Assembly: GCA_013396655.1 (NCBI GenBank)
Contig: WBMV01009196.1
Coordinates: 62,001 to 126,000, forward strand
DNA from: Campylorhamphus procurvoides
Taxonomy: Eukaryota; Chordata; Aves; Passeriformes; Dendrocolaptidae
Direction of reading: 5' to 3'
Length of the DNA stretch: 64,000 nucleotides
The position numbers were made by a program, and so were the translations under genes. Positions 1 to 12,127 of the stretch are shown in pieces. Position 1 is the stretch's first letter, and every line of letters starts with the position of its first letter. The notes beneath the pieces were generated by a model. That model was not told the DNA's origin, ran no database searches, and worked only from the letters and a program-made list of their open reading frames with translations.

Positions 1-3000
1 TAAAGCCAGTTATGCTGCAGGGATACACATTCTGCCTCTATTTTTCTTGCTGTCTTGTAGTCTATGGGAAGAGGTGTGAACAATTAGCTAATGAAGAGCA
101 CACTATGTCTAGACAGAGCTAACTGTTAGCAGATGAATCCTGTTTGTATTTGTCAGTGAGCTGAGTGACGTTAGACAGATAAATGTGGGTCAGAACCCAC
201 TAGACTTCAAGTTACTGTCCTTCTTGAGGTGTTTTTTCTTCTTCATTGTCAGAAGCACAGATCATGCCAAGTTCCAGCCTCATCATTTCTTCAGTGATGG
301 AGAGGCATGATGGTAAGACCTGTGAACTGTTTACTGTCTGCACAATGTTTCCTCTTCTAGTCTTGTATTTTAGAAATGGAAATAATGGTATGTCTTGCTT
401 TTCACACACTAGGAATTTAAAGAATCAAGGCTTAAATATTGTATTGTCAGCACTGTGAGAAATCAGAGCTAGACTTGAAGATAGGTGCTAGCTTGGGAGA
501 GAGGAATCAACAGATCAGTTCCTGGCTTTGTCGCACATTTCCTGTTTGACCTGGGGCCAGTCATTTTGCTTCACTTCACTGTGCCTCTCTTTCTCATCTG
601 TAAAGTGTGGATAAAGGTGCACTGTGCACGGAAAATTATATGAAAAGTATTGTGTTACTGTAATCAGGGAGAGACTTGCACATATTCCTATCAATAAACT
701 TGCACATGGACTTTTGTAGTACATTTTCTTTTACATAATGATTTTGCGGAAAGTTTGCACAATCGGGAGCTAAAGCATAGGAGTAACACTTTGTCATTTC
801 ACATATCTTGTTGCAGACAAGGCTTGAGACCTAGATTGCTTTATGGTCCTGGAAGTCTAAAATATGATTTCAGCAAACTTTCAAGAAATCATATAACTGT
901 AATGCTAAAGTAGTACCAACTAATGGAAGTCATTAGGACAACTATCATCTAGAAATAGAGTTTTAGGTATAAAGAAGAAATTTAAGGTTCTGTCTGGTTT
1001 AAAATTAAATAGGAATGTTTTAAAGGAGTTGACATTAGGAAACGTTTTGACTTTTCTTCCTAGCTATAAACAGATGTTTATTCATATTATGCCAGATTTA
1101 CTAGCTAGGGCTGCTCTTCATCAGCAATGCATAAATCCCTCTGGACTGATTGGCCAGGAACAATAAATAAGCTGGCATAGAACAGGGAAGCTTGCTTACT
1201 GTCATTACAGTGATTTTATAGTCCTATTTCTGGAATATTTCTGTTGACTCTGGTGGTCACAACTCAGTTTTTAAGATCCATTCACAAGAAAAAATTCTGA
1301 GGGATCATACTTTGTATTGAGAGCTGGATGCAAACTGTACTGTCTGCAATATAAAGCAAAACTCTCAAAGCTAAAAAGAGACTGAACACACCCTGTCTCT
1401 TTTGTGGTCAATGTTTCCTTGAATGAATTATATGGAGGATACAAAAGAAGAAGGAAGTGTTATGACTTTGTTAATGTGACCCTGCATTTTCTGTGTAGAT
1501 TATTGAATTGCTGTATATCCAGCCCTCCAGGATATATCCTTGCCTGAGAGTGATCTGAAAAATGATGCAACAAACCAGCACATCATCAATCCCTAAACGA
1601 TTGATAATGACTGAAAATGATCACCTCTTTAAGGTTGATGTTGCTTATTTTACTGTCTGTTGTTTATAAGAAATGGTGGCATTGGTAGGTGTTGCAATGA
1701 AAACCAGACAACACACAGCCTTTTTGGACAGGCCTTGGAAATGGAATTGCAAAATCCCCTTTCTTCCTGGGATGATCTTTTCACCTAAGAGCTGGCATGT
1801 TTCCATTCATTACTGGCACTTGTACTGTGGTGATAAGAAGCATAGATATGAAGTCTACTGCTGGCTCTGAATAAAATCCAGTTTTAGGATGAAAAAATTA
1901 AGCTTGGACATTTACAGGTATACATCTACATTCTAACTCATCACTCTTTGGTTATTTTTATGGCTGTGAGAAGAAGAGAAGCCACTTTTTGGTCATGATC
2001 CATATGATTTATTTCACACATCTGAATTGGCATGAGACAAATACAAAACTAGAAATAATATGTTCTCTCCATTGACTGTGGAGGAAGCCAAAGAAGACTC
2101 ACTTAGATGTTGATGGTAACACTGAAAACCGCCTCTACATCACATGAATGTGACTCACAATGTTTAAGTTCATCTGCAGTTTGGGAATCATAAGGATTTT
2201 TTTAAGATAATGAAGCTTTCAAATGTCTTCTACAAAGGTCACAATACCAATGGAATTCAAAGACTTATGTTTGAATAGTGGGACCTCTCTCCTTGCTGTG
2301 CAAGGTGAGGAATTCCACTCTACATGCTCATTCTCCCTGCGAGACTGTTAGAGGACCTGACACTGAAATCTCTCCTGTAGATCAGGCTGTTTGTTTGACA
2401 AATCTCTGCATTGAGTTAGGGGAACTGGGGTTTTTTTGAAGTTTGCCAATTTTGCACATTGCAAAAGGGTAGGAAGGGGTCAGCTACAGTTCAGTAGGAA
2501 ATGAGTGTAATGCCACTGGATTCACTTTCGCAAGGATCACTTACAGACATTTAATCAGAATTAATTTCTCTTCAGTCCCATCAAGGCTGATAAACTTCAT
2601 GAGAAGACTAAGCCATTTGCCTCTGCTATTAAAAGCTCAAGGTTTGAAGAGGAGTTAATGAAGGGAGCCCTCATTATTTGTATTTATACAGCATACACAC
2701 TGAACTATTTTTAGCTTTCATGTTGTACTCCTAACACATTTGAAGTACAGAAGTGTAAACTGGGAATAATTTGTCTGTGAACTACATGCCTGTGGGGTGT
2801 AAGCTAAAATGCCTTCTTTGATCTAACAATGAAGTGAGTTTCTGTCATGGACCACACACTTGAAACAAGGCAAGTAGTGGAAAGATAGAGGGAGGGGTTA
2901 AAACATTAATGCTGAGGTCCACATAGAGTGTGTTTTTTCCTCCCTACTCAGACCTAAGTTTACAAGACAGCTGCTGGGGTATTTAGAATAGCTCTGTATT

Positions 3001-4972
3001 GCACTAGAGCACAGCAAGACTTTGAGCTAGGAACTAACGCACATTCGTGGAAAATAAGTTGTTCCTTATTGCTTTAGTGGTGTCTGTGTTTTGATAATTT
3101 TGTTGTCTTTCTTTAAGTGCTCAGAGGTGGGAGAAAAAAAATTAATTCATTAGTTAACCTCTTTAAGTGAGTTGCTTTCTATTTTTATAGTTGACACTGT
3201 AATGCATTTCCAGATTTTAGTCATTACGGGATGAGTTTTAATGCAGCTTCTTTGTGGTGCTTTTTCATTTGCTTATTTGTTTGGGATTTTTGTCTTTTGT
3301 TCAACCATATTTGTCACTGACAAAAGCGTAAATCTATGGTTATGCAGTGTGGGCATAATCTGTAAATATGTTTGCAGTAAGGTACACACAACCATATTCA
3401 ACCCTGAGAATACTATCACTGATTTTGCTAAGGTTACATGAAGGCTGAGTTTGCCTCTGTGTGAAAGTCGGCTGATAGTTTTCATCATGAAGAGGAAGTT
3501 GAATAAATTTGTGTCACTTATTTGGGATATCCTGCCTTTCCCCTCTAGAAGAGTCAAAAGTATTGTCCTAACAGTGATTTCATCGTGTCGCTTCCCACTA
3601 GATGCAAGCACTATCTTGCCAACATGAAATATTGGGTGTTTCTTCATAATAAATGAAGCATAAATAAAACAGTGTTAGTATGCTAGAAGGCAAACAGAAA
3701 AGGATATTAAAAGTACTCTAACTGTGATCAGTGAAATTCTTAGCTGTCCCAAAATGACTTACACTTACTAGTCTGATTAATTTTTTACAGTAGTTATGCT
3801 CCTGAACCACTTAGTGTCTTTGGAAATGCAACCTACTCCCAAAAGCAAATACATGGAAATCAGAACTCTGCCCAGCTCACTGCAGTAAATTAAAATCAGA
3901 TGTCTGAAGACAGACTCTAGCTGTCTGCCTTGCCTGTCTTCTGGATGATATTGGCCAGAAGTTAGGAATCTACTGTAAAGGAGTGTTTGAACTGCCACAG
4001 TGATTTGTGCAACACAATAAGATAAACTGAAATCAGAGCTAGTTTACCTTACATGACCATCTGAAAACAGAAGCTGAGTTGTAAGCAGCTTAGATGATGC
4101 TGTCCTGAGTCTAGCAATGTCCCCCGTGGGAGTGGGGTAGGCAGCTCAGGGAATGAACAGCTCAGCCATCCAACTTTAAAATGACACCACAAGTCTGTCA
4201 GAAGCTCTAGTCAAAAAAGAATAGCCTTAGTCATGCAAAAATTACCATTCCTAGGGGAAGTCAGCATTTTAGCAGAAGACTTGGTCCTGATCTCTTGCTC
4301 GTTTACCAACAATAGAATTTTGCCCAAATAAGGACACCATGGTTGCATCTAGGAAAAGTACATTAAAAAAAGGTGTCAGATAATTTTAGAAGAGCAGACG
4401 ACTTCTTTTGTTGACAGATTTTGAACTTGAGTCTCATATAAAGCAACCTTCTAAGGTAAAGTAAAAACATGAACACAGACAGTACCAAATACTGACTTGT
4501 GATTGGTATTAGGAGGACATTAAAATTACCTCCAGCTCCTCAAACTAGTCCTTTCCCTGTACAAATGACCCTGAAAACCTCTGTATCCATATATTGAGTC
4601 TGTCCAGAATGGCAGAGCCATAGGAAAGACAAGACCGGCAGTATGTCCATTTTGAGAGCTGCCTTAAGGAGGCATAAAATTGTACCAAGTGCCATAGTTC
4701 TTGGAGCAGGAGCTTGTGTCCATGTGAACTGACACAAAATCTAGAGCTGACTGTGACATTGTGTGCCTAGGCAGAAATGTGTAGGGAGAGGTAATAGCCC
4801 ATTCTTCCTACTCTGGTACTGACCCATGTCTTCTTCCAAGCAAAGGGAGCAAGCACAATGACTCCAGAGACAAGGATTCCACAAAGATAGAGAAAAAAAG
4901 GAAATCTCCAAAATTTATCTATTTCTCTCTGTTTCATTTGGGATGAGGAAAGGAGCAGTGGAAAGAAGGAGC
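1..4972. other. AT-rich non-coding stretch, no gene recognised
   Basis: No frame longer than about 125 codons is open and none resembles a known protein. The best signals are a splice-like segment at 253-312 (separate entry) and a good pyrimidine tract plus AG at 31-60 whose downstream frames close quickly. The 124-codon frame on the minus strand at 3273-3647 has no recognisable motif and no splice context. I see no repeat that I can name here. Confidence 0.6.
253..312 (+). other. splice-flanked open segment (candidate 60-nt exon)
   Basis: A strong acceptor (pyrimidine-rich run ending TTCATTGTCAG at 252) is followed after 60 nt by a good donor, GATG|GTAAGA at 313. One frame is open throughout: two leading bases, 19 codons and one trailing base, so it would be a symmetric phase 1-1 exon. 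The same frame stays open to 458, through a second acceptor at 360 and a second donor at 388. The gap between the two segments is only 48 nt, too short for a normal vertebrate intron, so they cannot both be consecutive exons. The peptide matches nothing I recognise. A chance pseudo-exon is the main alternative. Confidence 0.15.
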
Positions 4973-5022
4973 AGAGGAAGGGAAGGGAAGGGAAGGAGAA
5001 AGGAGAAAGGAGAAAGGAAGGA
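4973..5022 (+). repeat. polypurine tract, (GGGAA)n then (GGAGAAA)n
   Basis: Fifty consecutive purines are visible. They include four tandem GGGAA-type units followed by three GGAGAAA units. It sits in a wider purine-rich stretch starting near 4941. Such tracts can form triplex (H-DNA) when supercoiled, but that is family knowledge, not something shown here. Confidence 0.85.
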
Positions 5023-7299
5023 TTTTCCAGCCCTCAAAAGATTTTCATTAAACATGAGTAATGAGGAAAAACTTATCAAAGAGTGATGTGCTTTGGTAAA
5101 CATATACCTTCAACCATTTGTTCTTTGGCTTTCAAGTACTATCCTTGAGAGAAAAGGTGAAGTAGAGGACTTTACGTTGTGGGTCTCAGAGACTGAAAAC
5201 ATCAGCACTCATAGGATTCTGGGGAACACCTTCTAAAAATATTTTTATTCATATTTCTGAAGACTTAAAAAACACCCTTAGTATGAGTTTTAAACTGTCA
5301 GTGGTCACTTTATCTTATTGCATTTTTCGAAACTGATTATTGGTAGAGAAAATGGAAACATTACAAGACTGAGTAGCGGCAAGCCAAGTCCAAATTATAG
5401 GCAGGGAAGATGTGGATCTATGAGGGAACTAAAATGCCCGGACTGTCTCTTTCTTCTCTCAGTAGTATAGCTCGATGTATAAGTGTGTTCTTGTACAGCA
5501 GGTCAGCGTGTGGCTCACCAGCCTCATCATACTCTCCAACTGCACAGTTGCTGCAGCTCCATACCAGTGTCAGGTCTTCACAGCCAGTGAGGACACAGTG
5601 AAAAGTAATTTGAGTACTTGTTTGTGGATTGTATTCACTCAAGCCCTGGGCTATTGCTGGTTTGGAGTCCACTAAAGGCAAGCACAAATGAGATGGCTTG
5701 TCCCTTCAGCTGAGACACATTGGCATATTTTTCTAGATATCTATTTGGACTTTTTTTCCTCAAATCATTTTTCTCCCTGCAAAAGTATGAAATTGCCAAA
5801 AAGTTGGCATGAGCAAAAGACATCGTTTTAATTTTCTCAGTTCGTGAAGACTTTTGAATAGAAGTCAATTAAAGGTAACAAGTTAGTTTAGCAAGTATTT
5901 GTTTTGATATTTTTGGAAATTATCAATTTTTGGCATGTTTTGACTTTTTGATTCCAATTTAGAGTTTATTTTTTCAAATCTTGCAAACTTTTTCAGGCAA
6001 AAAAATGTTTTATCAGCAAACTTAGCTAAGGCTGTTAGCTGTGTAAGAAGATGGAGTGTAAGAAGGTGGAAAATATTTTATTTTAAATAAATGTGTTGCA
6101 TGAATAAGTGCAATAGGTGTACTATACCTCCCTCTGAGTGTTGAAGCTGATAAGTTGTCTGCATATGTAGCATGTTATTAGAACTTAATACTACTGAAGA
6201 TTTGTTCTCTGGGCAAGATGTTGTATAAACTCCTACAAGCTATGTATAATCACCAAAAGGCACAAAAACTGGATCAGGGTTAAGGACACTGGAAGCTGAA
6301 AGCAAAGATAAAATACAGTTTCAGTGATAAAACTATTTTCAGTTTTAATGAAGTTCTGTAATGGTGATGGGAGATAGTAACTCTGTTCCTGTTGTTTTAG
6401 CTATATTGTATGGCAAAGTGACTTGAAACATCTTTATCCTTTGAGGTAACATTTGGTATTGCTTTTGACACTTTGCACAATATTCAGGCTAAACACCTAA
6501 AATAAGGGTCAGCAAAAAATCACAGATAAGTCAAAGGTCAAGAACACTTGTAGATATTTGTGCTCTACTTTGAGAGGCCATCAGATGAGAAAAAGTACTT
6601 TTTTGCTTTCTCAGTCAGTCTAGAGCCTAGAATCAGTCCGACCTCTAGAGTCAAGCTTAGAATTGACTTCTGAATCTGAAAGGCTCTGAAAGACTGAAAT
6701 GAAACATGAGATTTAAAATCAAAAGGTGGACACATGATGCTTTTATTGCTCTTTGTTAACCTGATTTCTATGTAATTAAAGCTGCAGGTGTACTATGGTT
6801 ATGCAGGTATTCTGCTGTGTGGTTCCATGTAAATAATATGTTTTCAGTGCTTGCTGGCAGATTGTTCATTATAAACTCATTTATTTGAGTTCCCCTGTGA
6901 AAACAGGAAAACAGAAGCCAAATTCTGGGATGGTTTTCCTTGTCTTGTGGGAAAACATGCACAGAGGGACAAAGGAGGTGTTTTTCTGGGGAGGGCATAA
7001 TTCCACTGCTTTCCCTTCAATACGTGGGAGAATTCAAGATCTGCAGCTAAGCAATACTTGAGAACTATTAAAGGAGACATGGACATACACACCTTAAGTA
7101 ATCTATTTCCTGAAACTCAAGAAAGTGGCTCTGTTAGAGCTATTCAGCTAGGTTTTTCCTGCACAATGAGTCTGCTCATTTATGTTACATAAATCCTGAA
7201 TAATGGCAAAGTCAGTGGGTTTGAACTGAGATGGAAGCTAAGTCCTTCAGTTTTTTTCCTCTTGATCAAAGATACTTCAGTATGTCAGATGTAAGAGGT
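5023..7299. other. AT-rich non-coding stretch, no gene recognised
   Basis: The only unusual part is 5410-5690. Two plus-strand frames and one minus-strand frame are open over the same 200-270 bases, and a strong acceptor ends at 5462 (TTTCTTCTCTCAG). None of the three peptides is recognisable and the longest (minus, 5418-5687) has no ATG start. The remainder shows no repeat or coding signal that I can support. Confidence 0.55.
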
Positions 7300-7317
7300 G
7301 GGGGGTGGGAGGGTGGG
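7300..7317 (+). other. G-quadruplex motif with three 1-nt loops
   Basis: The sequence reads G6-T-G3-A-G3-T-G3: four G-runs joined by single-base loops. Motifs of this layout are the most stable class of intramolecular parallel quadruplex. It lies in otherwise AT-rich DNA with no promoter or CpG island that I can see nearby. The structure itself is inferred; the runs are seen directly. Confidence 0.8.
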
Positions 7318-8776
7318 AAAGGAGAAAGTTTTAGAAGCACAGTGCCTGGTTAATCAGACTTATTTACATGTTCCTGCAAAGCTTCTACCTGGTGCTGTAG
7401 CAGTGACTCAATTTCAGCCTCTAAATGTACATGTGTTTGAAGGCTTCATCATGTGTTTTGTACCACAACATGCTCTTTTGTGTAAGACCCAACACATGTC
7501 AGTTAGTCTTTTGGATCTTCTGACCTTTAATAAGATAACCTGTAGCAGCTCATAATTTGAGTAATCTGGATTCAAACATTGAAGCCACGGCTTAAGATTT
7601 GAAGGCTCAATATACTGTATTTAACTTCAGCACAAGTATATTTTTGCCCTCTACATCTCTCCCTTCTCTCCCCACCCGAAAAAAGGCATATGTAATGTGA
7701 TGCAGGAAACAACAGCACTTCTGTTATCTGGATTCAAATAATTTGACAGCTGATTCTGTTAGCCTACCTAGAAAGAGACCCTTTCAACGTAATTTTTAAA
7801 ATCCAATTTTAAAGTAACCCACAATTCTGCTTCTGAGACACCACGAAGACATGACCCAATTAAAGAGCTGCATATCAAGACCATGAATGCAAACCATCTT
7901 TTCGAAGGCACTGATGAAATTATTTTTCCATTGTCATTAGTTACTTTCTTTCTGACAATCAGTTAATCATGAAAATAATCTTTTAAATGTACGTTAAACC
8001 ATAGCTATGCCTAATCATCCCATTAAACAACATCGGGTCATTCTTTGCAAGGATAAACAGCTTAAAGAGCATTCTTCCTTTGATCATGTTATCTCCTGAT
8101 GCTTTTGAAAGGAGGGCAAATGCATCCTCCAGATTTCATCAGTCCAAATCTTGTGAGCTTTTGCATTGTGCTTGCAGTTTCCTCAAGTGACTGGGGCATG
8201 CAGCTCTTCACCATCACAGACTGAAATGTGCATGTGAATTTTAATGTATGACAGCCTCTACTACTAGATGTCCAAATGCAGATCATTCCTCTGTACAGAG
8301 GGGATGTTGGAGCGTATGAGTGAGAAAGAGGTTCCATCATGGCAATAGGCATATAGTTAGATTACTAAGAATTATTTCATCCACTATTTAGAGCATAAAT
8401 AAAACTGGCATTTCCCTCAGAAATGTGTTAGACTAAATCAAGTTAGACCTTCAATGCCTGAGCAGTTGGCCTGCCTTCTAGTTCACTAGCGTGATCTGCA
8501 GTGACCAACCTACTTCCTTCAAAGCAAGGGCCTTTAGTCCTTCTCAATCAGATCCTGCCGCACCTGCTTCTCTTTTTCTTGACTCTGAGGGGCCAACGTA
8601 ACAAAAATGAGACACTCAAACCCCTTCATTTGGGCCAGTTGCCTAGTTGCTATCTAGTTGCCTGCTTAGGTATCGTAGTCTACAAATTAGGCTGGGGAAA
8701 AGGAGTGACTTACCCTCTTTTCTGTTATTCTGGGTTAGTGAGAGTTCAGGGAATGCTGTGTATTGTAAATTGAAGA
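7318..8776. other. non-coding stretch, nothing recognised
   Basis: Short open frames only, such as 8501-8773 on the plus strand (90 codons, no known motif). I see no repeat family or RNA gene. Confidence 0.55.
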
Positions 8777-8905
8777 GTTCATAGGATCATATCATAGAAT
8801 CACAGGATGTCCTGGGTTAGAAAGGACTTTAAAAATCATCTAGTTCTAAGCCCCCTGCCATGGGCAGGGACACCTTTCACCAGACCAGGTTTCTCTGAGC
8901 TCCAT
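8777..8905 (-). mobile_element. CR1 LINE, short 3' fragment
   Basis: Read on the minus strand, this ends in the CR1 tail of near-8-bp repeats; on the plus strand it appears as CATAGAATCACAGGA. It is preceded by the typical 3' UTR block, which on the plus strand contains GGGTTAGAAAGGACTTTAA and then CCCCTGCCATGGGCAGGGAC. Similarity fades after about 8905, so only some 130 bp remain of an element that is 4.5 kb when full length. This 5' truncation is the usual outcome of CR1 insertion. It carries no coding sequence. Confidence 0.9.
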
Positions 8906-11039
8906 CATCAGGTATTCTCCCTGAATCACTTTCTGCCTCAAGTTCTGAACTGGGAGAACACTCAGAAGAGTGCAGCTTTTTGTGAGATGATTATACGAAG
9001 CTGATGGGTTGGTTGTCTTTTGCATCAGAAGACAACCCTGACCTATGCTGTGAAGAGAAATGGACAATTTAGGTCTTCAACTGGCATAGAAACAGATGTG
9101 AAGGTAAACTCCACTGGCTACATCAGTGTGAGGAATGTAAGCATGCATTCTTTATTGATGAGGTACAGAAAAGTATGTGTGTCTGCTTTAAGGCTGTGAG
9201 GAAGAACAAAAAACAGAGCCAAGATGATGACAGGAGTTATTGCAGCTTTGATAGCCCCACTTGAGAGTGTGCACTGTAAATACAGGCACTTCCATACACC
9301 GATGTTGAAAGGTTACTCTTGGTGGCCAGTGTCAGAAAGCCTGTCTATGCTTCTGACATACATTTTTAGAAGAATAGTCCTTGCAGGGCACTGTGATACA
9401 GTCTGAGCATGCTATCAGAAACAAAGTTCCAGGTGACGGGCAAAGTTCAGTCTGCCACACAGGCAGCATATTGCTCAGTGATAGATGCTAGCAGCTTGGC
9501 AGATAGGTATGCCAGTGTGTCAAGGGAAGGTAATTACAGCATTTTAGACATTTCAAAACTGACAGTACAGCTGCCCATCTGCTTTGCTTTGTGGCTATTT
9601 TATTGATGTGTACACATGAGATCAAAGTTGCATCTTTTTACATTGTATTTATTATTTTATAGCCCTACTTGGCAGAATGTAAGAGTAGAGGGAAGTAAGG
9701 TAATTTCCCTCCTTGCTTCAGCAGGGGTTTTGAAATGAGAGAATTTTCTTCAAGTGTGGCATAATGAAAGCTGGAACTGGATCTTTAGGAATGCTTAATT
9801 AACACTGTGTGGGACAAAGTAGCCTTTTTCATTAGCTAACAGTTTTTCATTGCTGTTCATTTAAATTTTTTAAGCACTAGGTTCAAAGGTGCTTGGTTGA
9901 ATAATTTGAGTAGTAAAATGTCAAGTGTATTGTCAGCTAAGGTCATTAGAAGAACCACGGGTTATGGCTAGCTGGGGCAATAAAGTCTAACCATATGAAC
10001 CATACTTGTCTAAGTTCATCCGGCTGCGTTGTTTGGAGAACACATCTGACAATGTGTCTTATCTTGTAGCATTGTATTGTGCAGGAAGATGACACTCTGC
10101 CTTTCAAAAAGCAGCTGTTTCCCTCTTTATTCCTGCAGCAGGAAGCCTTGCCTTTATGGCTGCCCATTTAATGCTGTTGTATGATGGCATGGTTAGAAAG
10201 GTGCAGATTCCTTACTGCTTGGTATAGGAAAAAAATGACTTTGCATATATTTTCCTGTTTTCCTCTCAAAGCTTTTTCCTCTCAAAGCTTTTTCAATCAC
10301 TACTAAGTGGAGGTTGCTGCTTAAATGATGGCCTTTTTTCTCCTTCTTTCAGATCTGGTTGTACATTTCTGTAAACAAAGTTTTAGCAATGCTAATGACA
10401 ATGTGACTCAGTCATGATCTGGGTCAAGGAACTGACCCCAGCAAAAATTAATCTGTTTTAAAAAAAGGAAATATTTTTGAAGCTGCAGCCTCAGGAGCTC
10501 TGATTTGACACCTCTCACCTTATTGGATTCAGGAATGTGCAATTTCACAGTAAGGATGATTGCTTTTCCCCTTTCACTTCTGGGCATTTATTAAATTCCA
10601 GGTATGCAAAGTGATACTAGCAGTAGTTTAATTAAAAAATATGTTGGGAATGCCTCCAGCACAGGGGTGGACCCTCTTTATGTGAAATGAAATACCAGTG
10701 TCTGAGGAAGGAGGAAACTCCTTTCAGCAGTAGCGAATGAGAAGATGCAAAAGGTAGAATCACTGTCTACAGTACTGTATCAACTTAGGAAAAACAATAT
10801 TAACATTATTACAGATCATGCTACAGTTCCATCTGGTTCCATACTCTCACAGCTCCCTTTAAGGCAATCTCCGATAAATAATTTAGCAATATAGAATTAT
10901 ATTTGTATTGTTTATTGCACACCATGATTCATGACATTCTCTGATCTTCCTCCAATCCATGTTTTGGGCCTCCTAAGTACTAAATAATATTTTATTTTCA
11001 CATTAAATAAACTACTTTTCCATTAATTTGTTTAATAAC
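8906..11039. other. AT-rich non-coding stretch
   Basis: No gene recognised. A strong acceptor-like tract ends at 10352 but the frames after it close within 15 codons. A 16-bp tandem duplication lies at 10261-10292. Confidence 0.55.
10261..10292 (+). repeat. 16-bp unit, two exact tandem copies
   Basis: The unit TCCTCTCAAAGCTTTT is repeated exactly twice. It is a small local slippage or duplication product with no further structure. Confidence 0.9.
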
Positions 11040-11147
11040 ATCCAATGCTTGTCTTAGACTGCTGACATCTGAACACACCATAGCAACATGTTCTATTAAG
11101 TAAACTTCTAGTATGTAAAAAATAAAGGGATTTTGCTTGTTCAAACT
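11040..11147 (+). repeat. 108-bp direct repeat, copy A
   Basis: This stretch recurs base for base at 12020-12127, 980 bp downstream in the same orientation. Sequence on either side differs, so the repeat ends are sharp. It does not resemble a known bird repeat. The flanking sequence after 11147 runs smoothly into ordinary AT-rich DNA, so this is more likely the source copy than copy B. Confidence 0.95.
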
Positions 11148-11892
11148 TGCTGCTCAACTTCCCTGTGTTTCTTCTGGTTCTTAATTTATGAAAAATTGTG
11201 AGCAATCATTTGAATTTATTTTCTCTAGACTAGTTGTATCTCTATGGACCTCTGACAGTTCTCCCCTCAGTCTTCTCTTTGCAAAGCTGAGGATTTTCAG
11301 CCTGTGTCATTTTTCTCAGACAGAAGCCACATGCCACTTCTGTATCTTGTTTTCACACTGACAGTTTTTGTACATGACCTAGATTGAACAGAGTCTGGTT
11401 GCCATTCCAATTTCTGCTCACCACCTAACTGATGGTGTGAAGAGCTCTCAGTGGGTCCTTTCAGATTTCATCCCCAAGGTGAGCGTGGACCTGGGTGCTG
11501 TGTCCAGGCCGTGTGATTTTGTCCCCTGCCAAGTCACTATGCATTTAGGAATGCTGAATTTCACTTGCTGTTTTGCTGCCTTGTCAAGCAGCAGTTCTGT
11601 GTCACAGCTGTGCAGTGGTGAGGTACAGTTACAAAAATGCACAGTTTTATTTTTAATACCATGGATAACATTATCATTAATGAGCTTGTACACATCTGTT
11701 TTCACCATTTCTATGTAGTTTATGAACTACAAAAACATATGTGAACGCAGTTTCCAATGCAGTCCCTGTGTGCAAACCCCATCCCTGGTAGACCCCATCT
11801 GCTATGAAACCCCTCACCATTTCCCATCCCTTCTTTCCCTTATCAGTGAATTATCTTTATCCTATGAAAACTATTTTTTTAAACCTGTGATG

Positions 11893-12017
11893 ACTTGTGC
11901 AAAGTGCTGTATTCTAAGGGATGGCAGTCAATAAATTCAATGCACTGCGAAATATAAGGAATACCTGTACATTAAAGTTCTATATTGGCATCGAAATATA
12001 TATATCAGAGCTATGCT
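11893..12017 (+). repeat. 125-bp inverted repeat, left arm
   Basis: This arm is the reverse complement of 13717-13841, with one difference in 125 (11988 against 13746, a transition). The arms are separated by 1,699 bp. Only two bases lie between the end of this arm and the start of direct-repeat copy B. It is not a recognisable transposon terminal repeat: there are no TG/CA ends and no target duplication. Confidence 0.95.
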
Positions 12018-12019
12018 TG

Positions 12020-12127
12020 ATCCAATGCTTGTCTTAGACTGCTGACATCTGAACACACCATAGCAACATGTTCTATTAAGTAAACTTCTAGTATGTAAAA
12101 AATAAAGGGATTTTGCTTGTTCAAACT
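12020..12127 (+). repeat. 108-bp direct repeat, copy B
   Basis: Identical to 11040-11147. It is wedged between the left arm of the inverted repeat and the GC-rich segment, with sharp junctions at both sides. Zero differences in AT-rich neutral DNA mean that the duplication is very young or that it arose in assembly. Confidence 0.95.

Noticed and set aside
3273..3647. 124-codon minus frame as a gene
   Set aside because: No motif and no splice or promoter context; overlaps an open plus frame.
5418..5687. Actin-like C-terminus (EYDEAG word) on the minus strand
   Set aside because: The match is a few residues only and the neighbouring residues do not follow the family.
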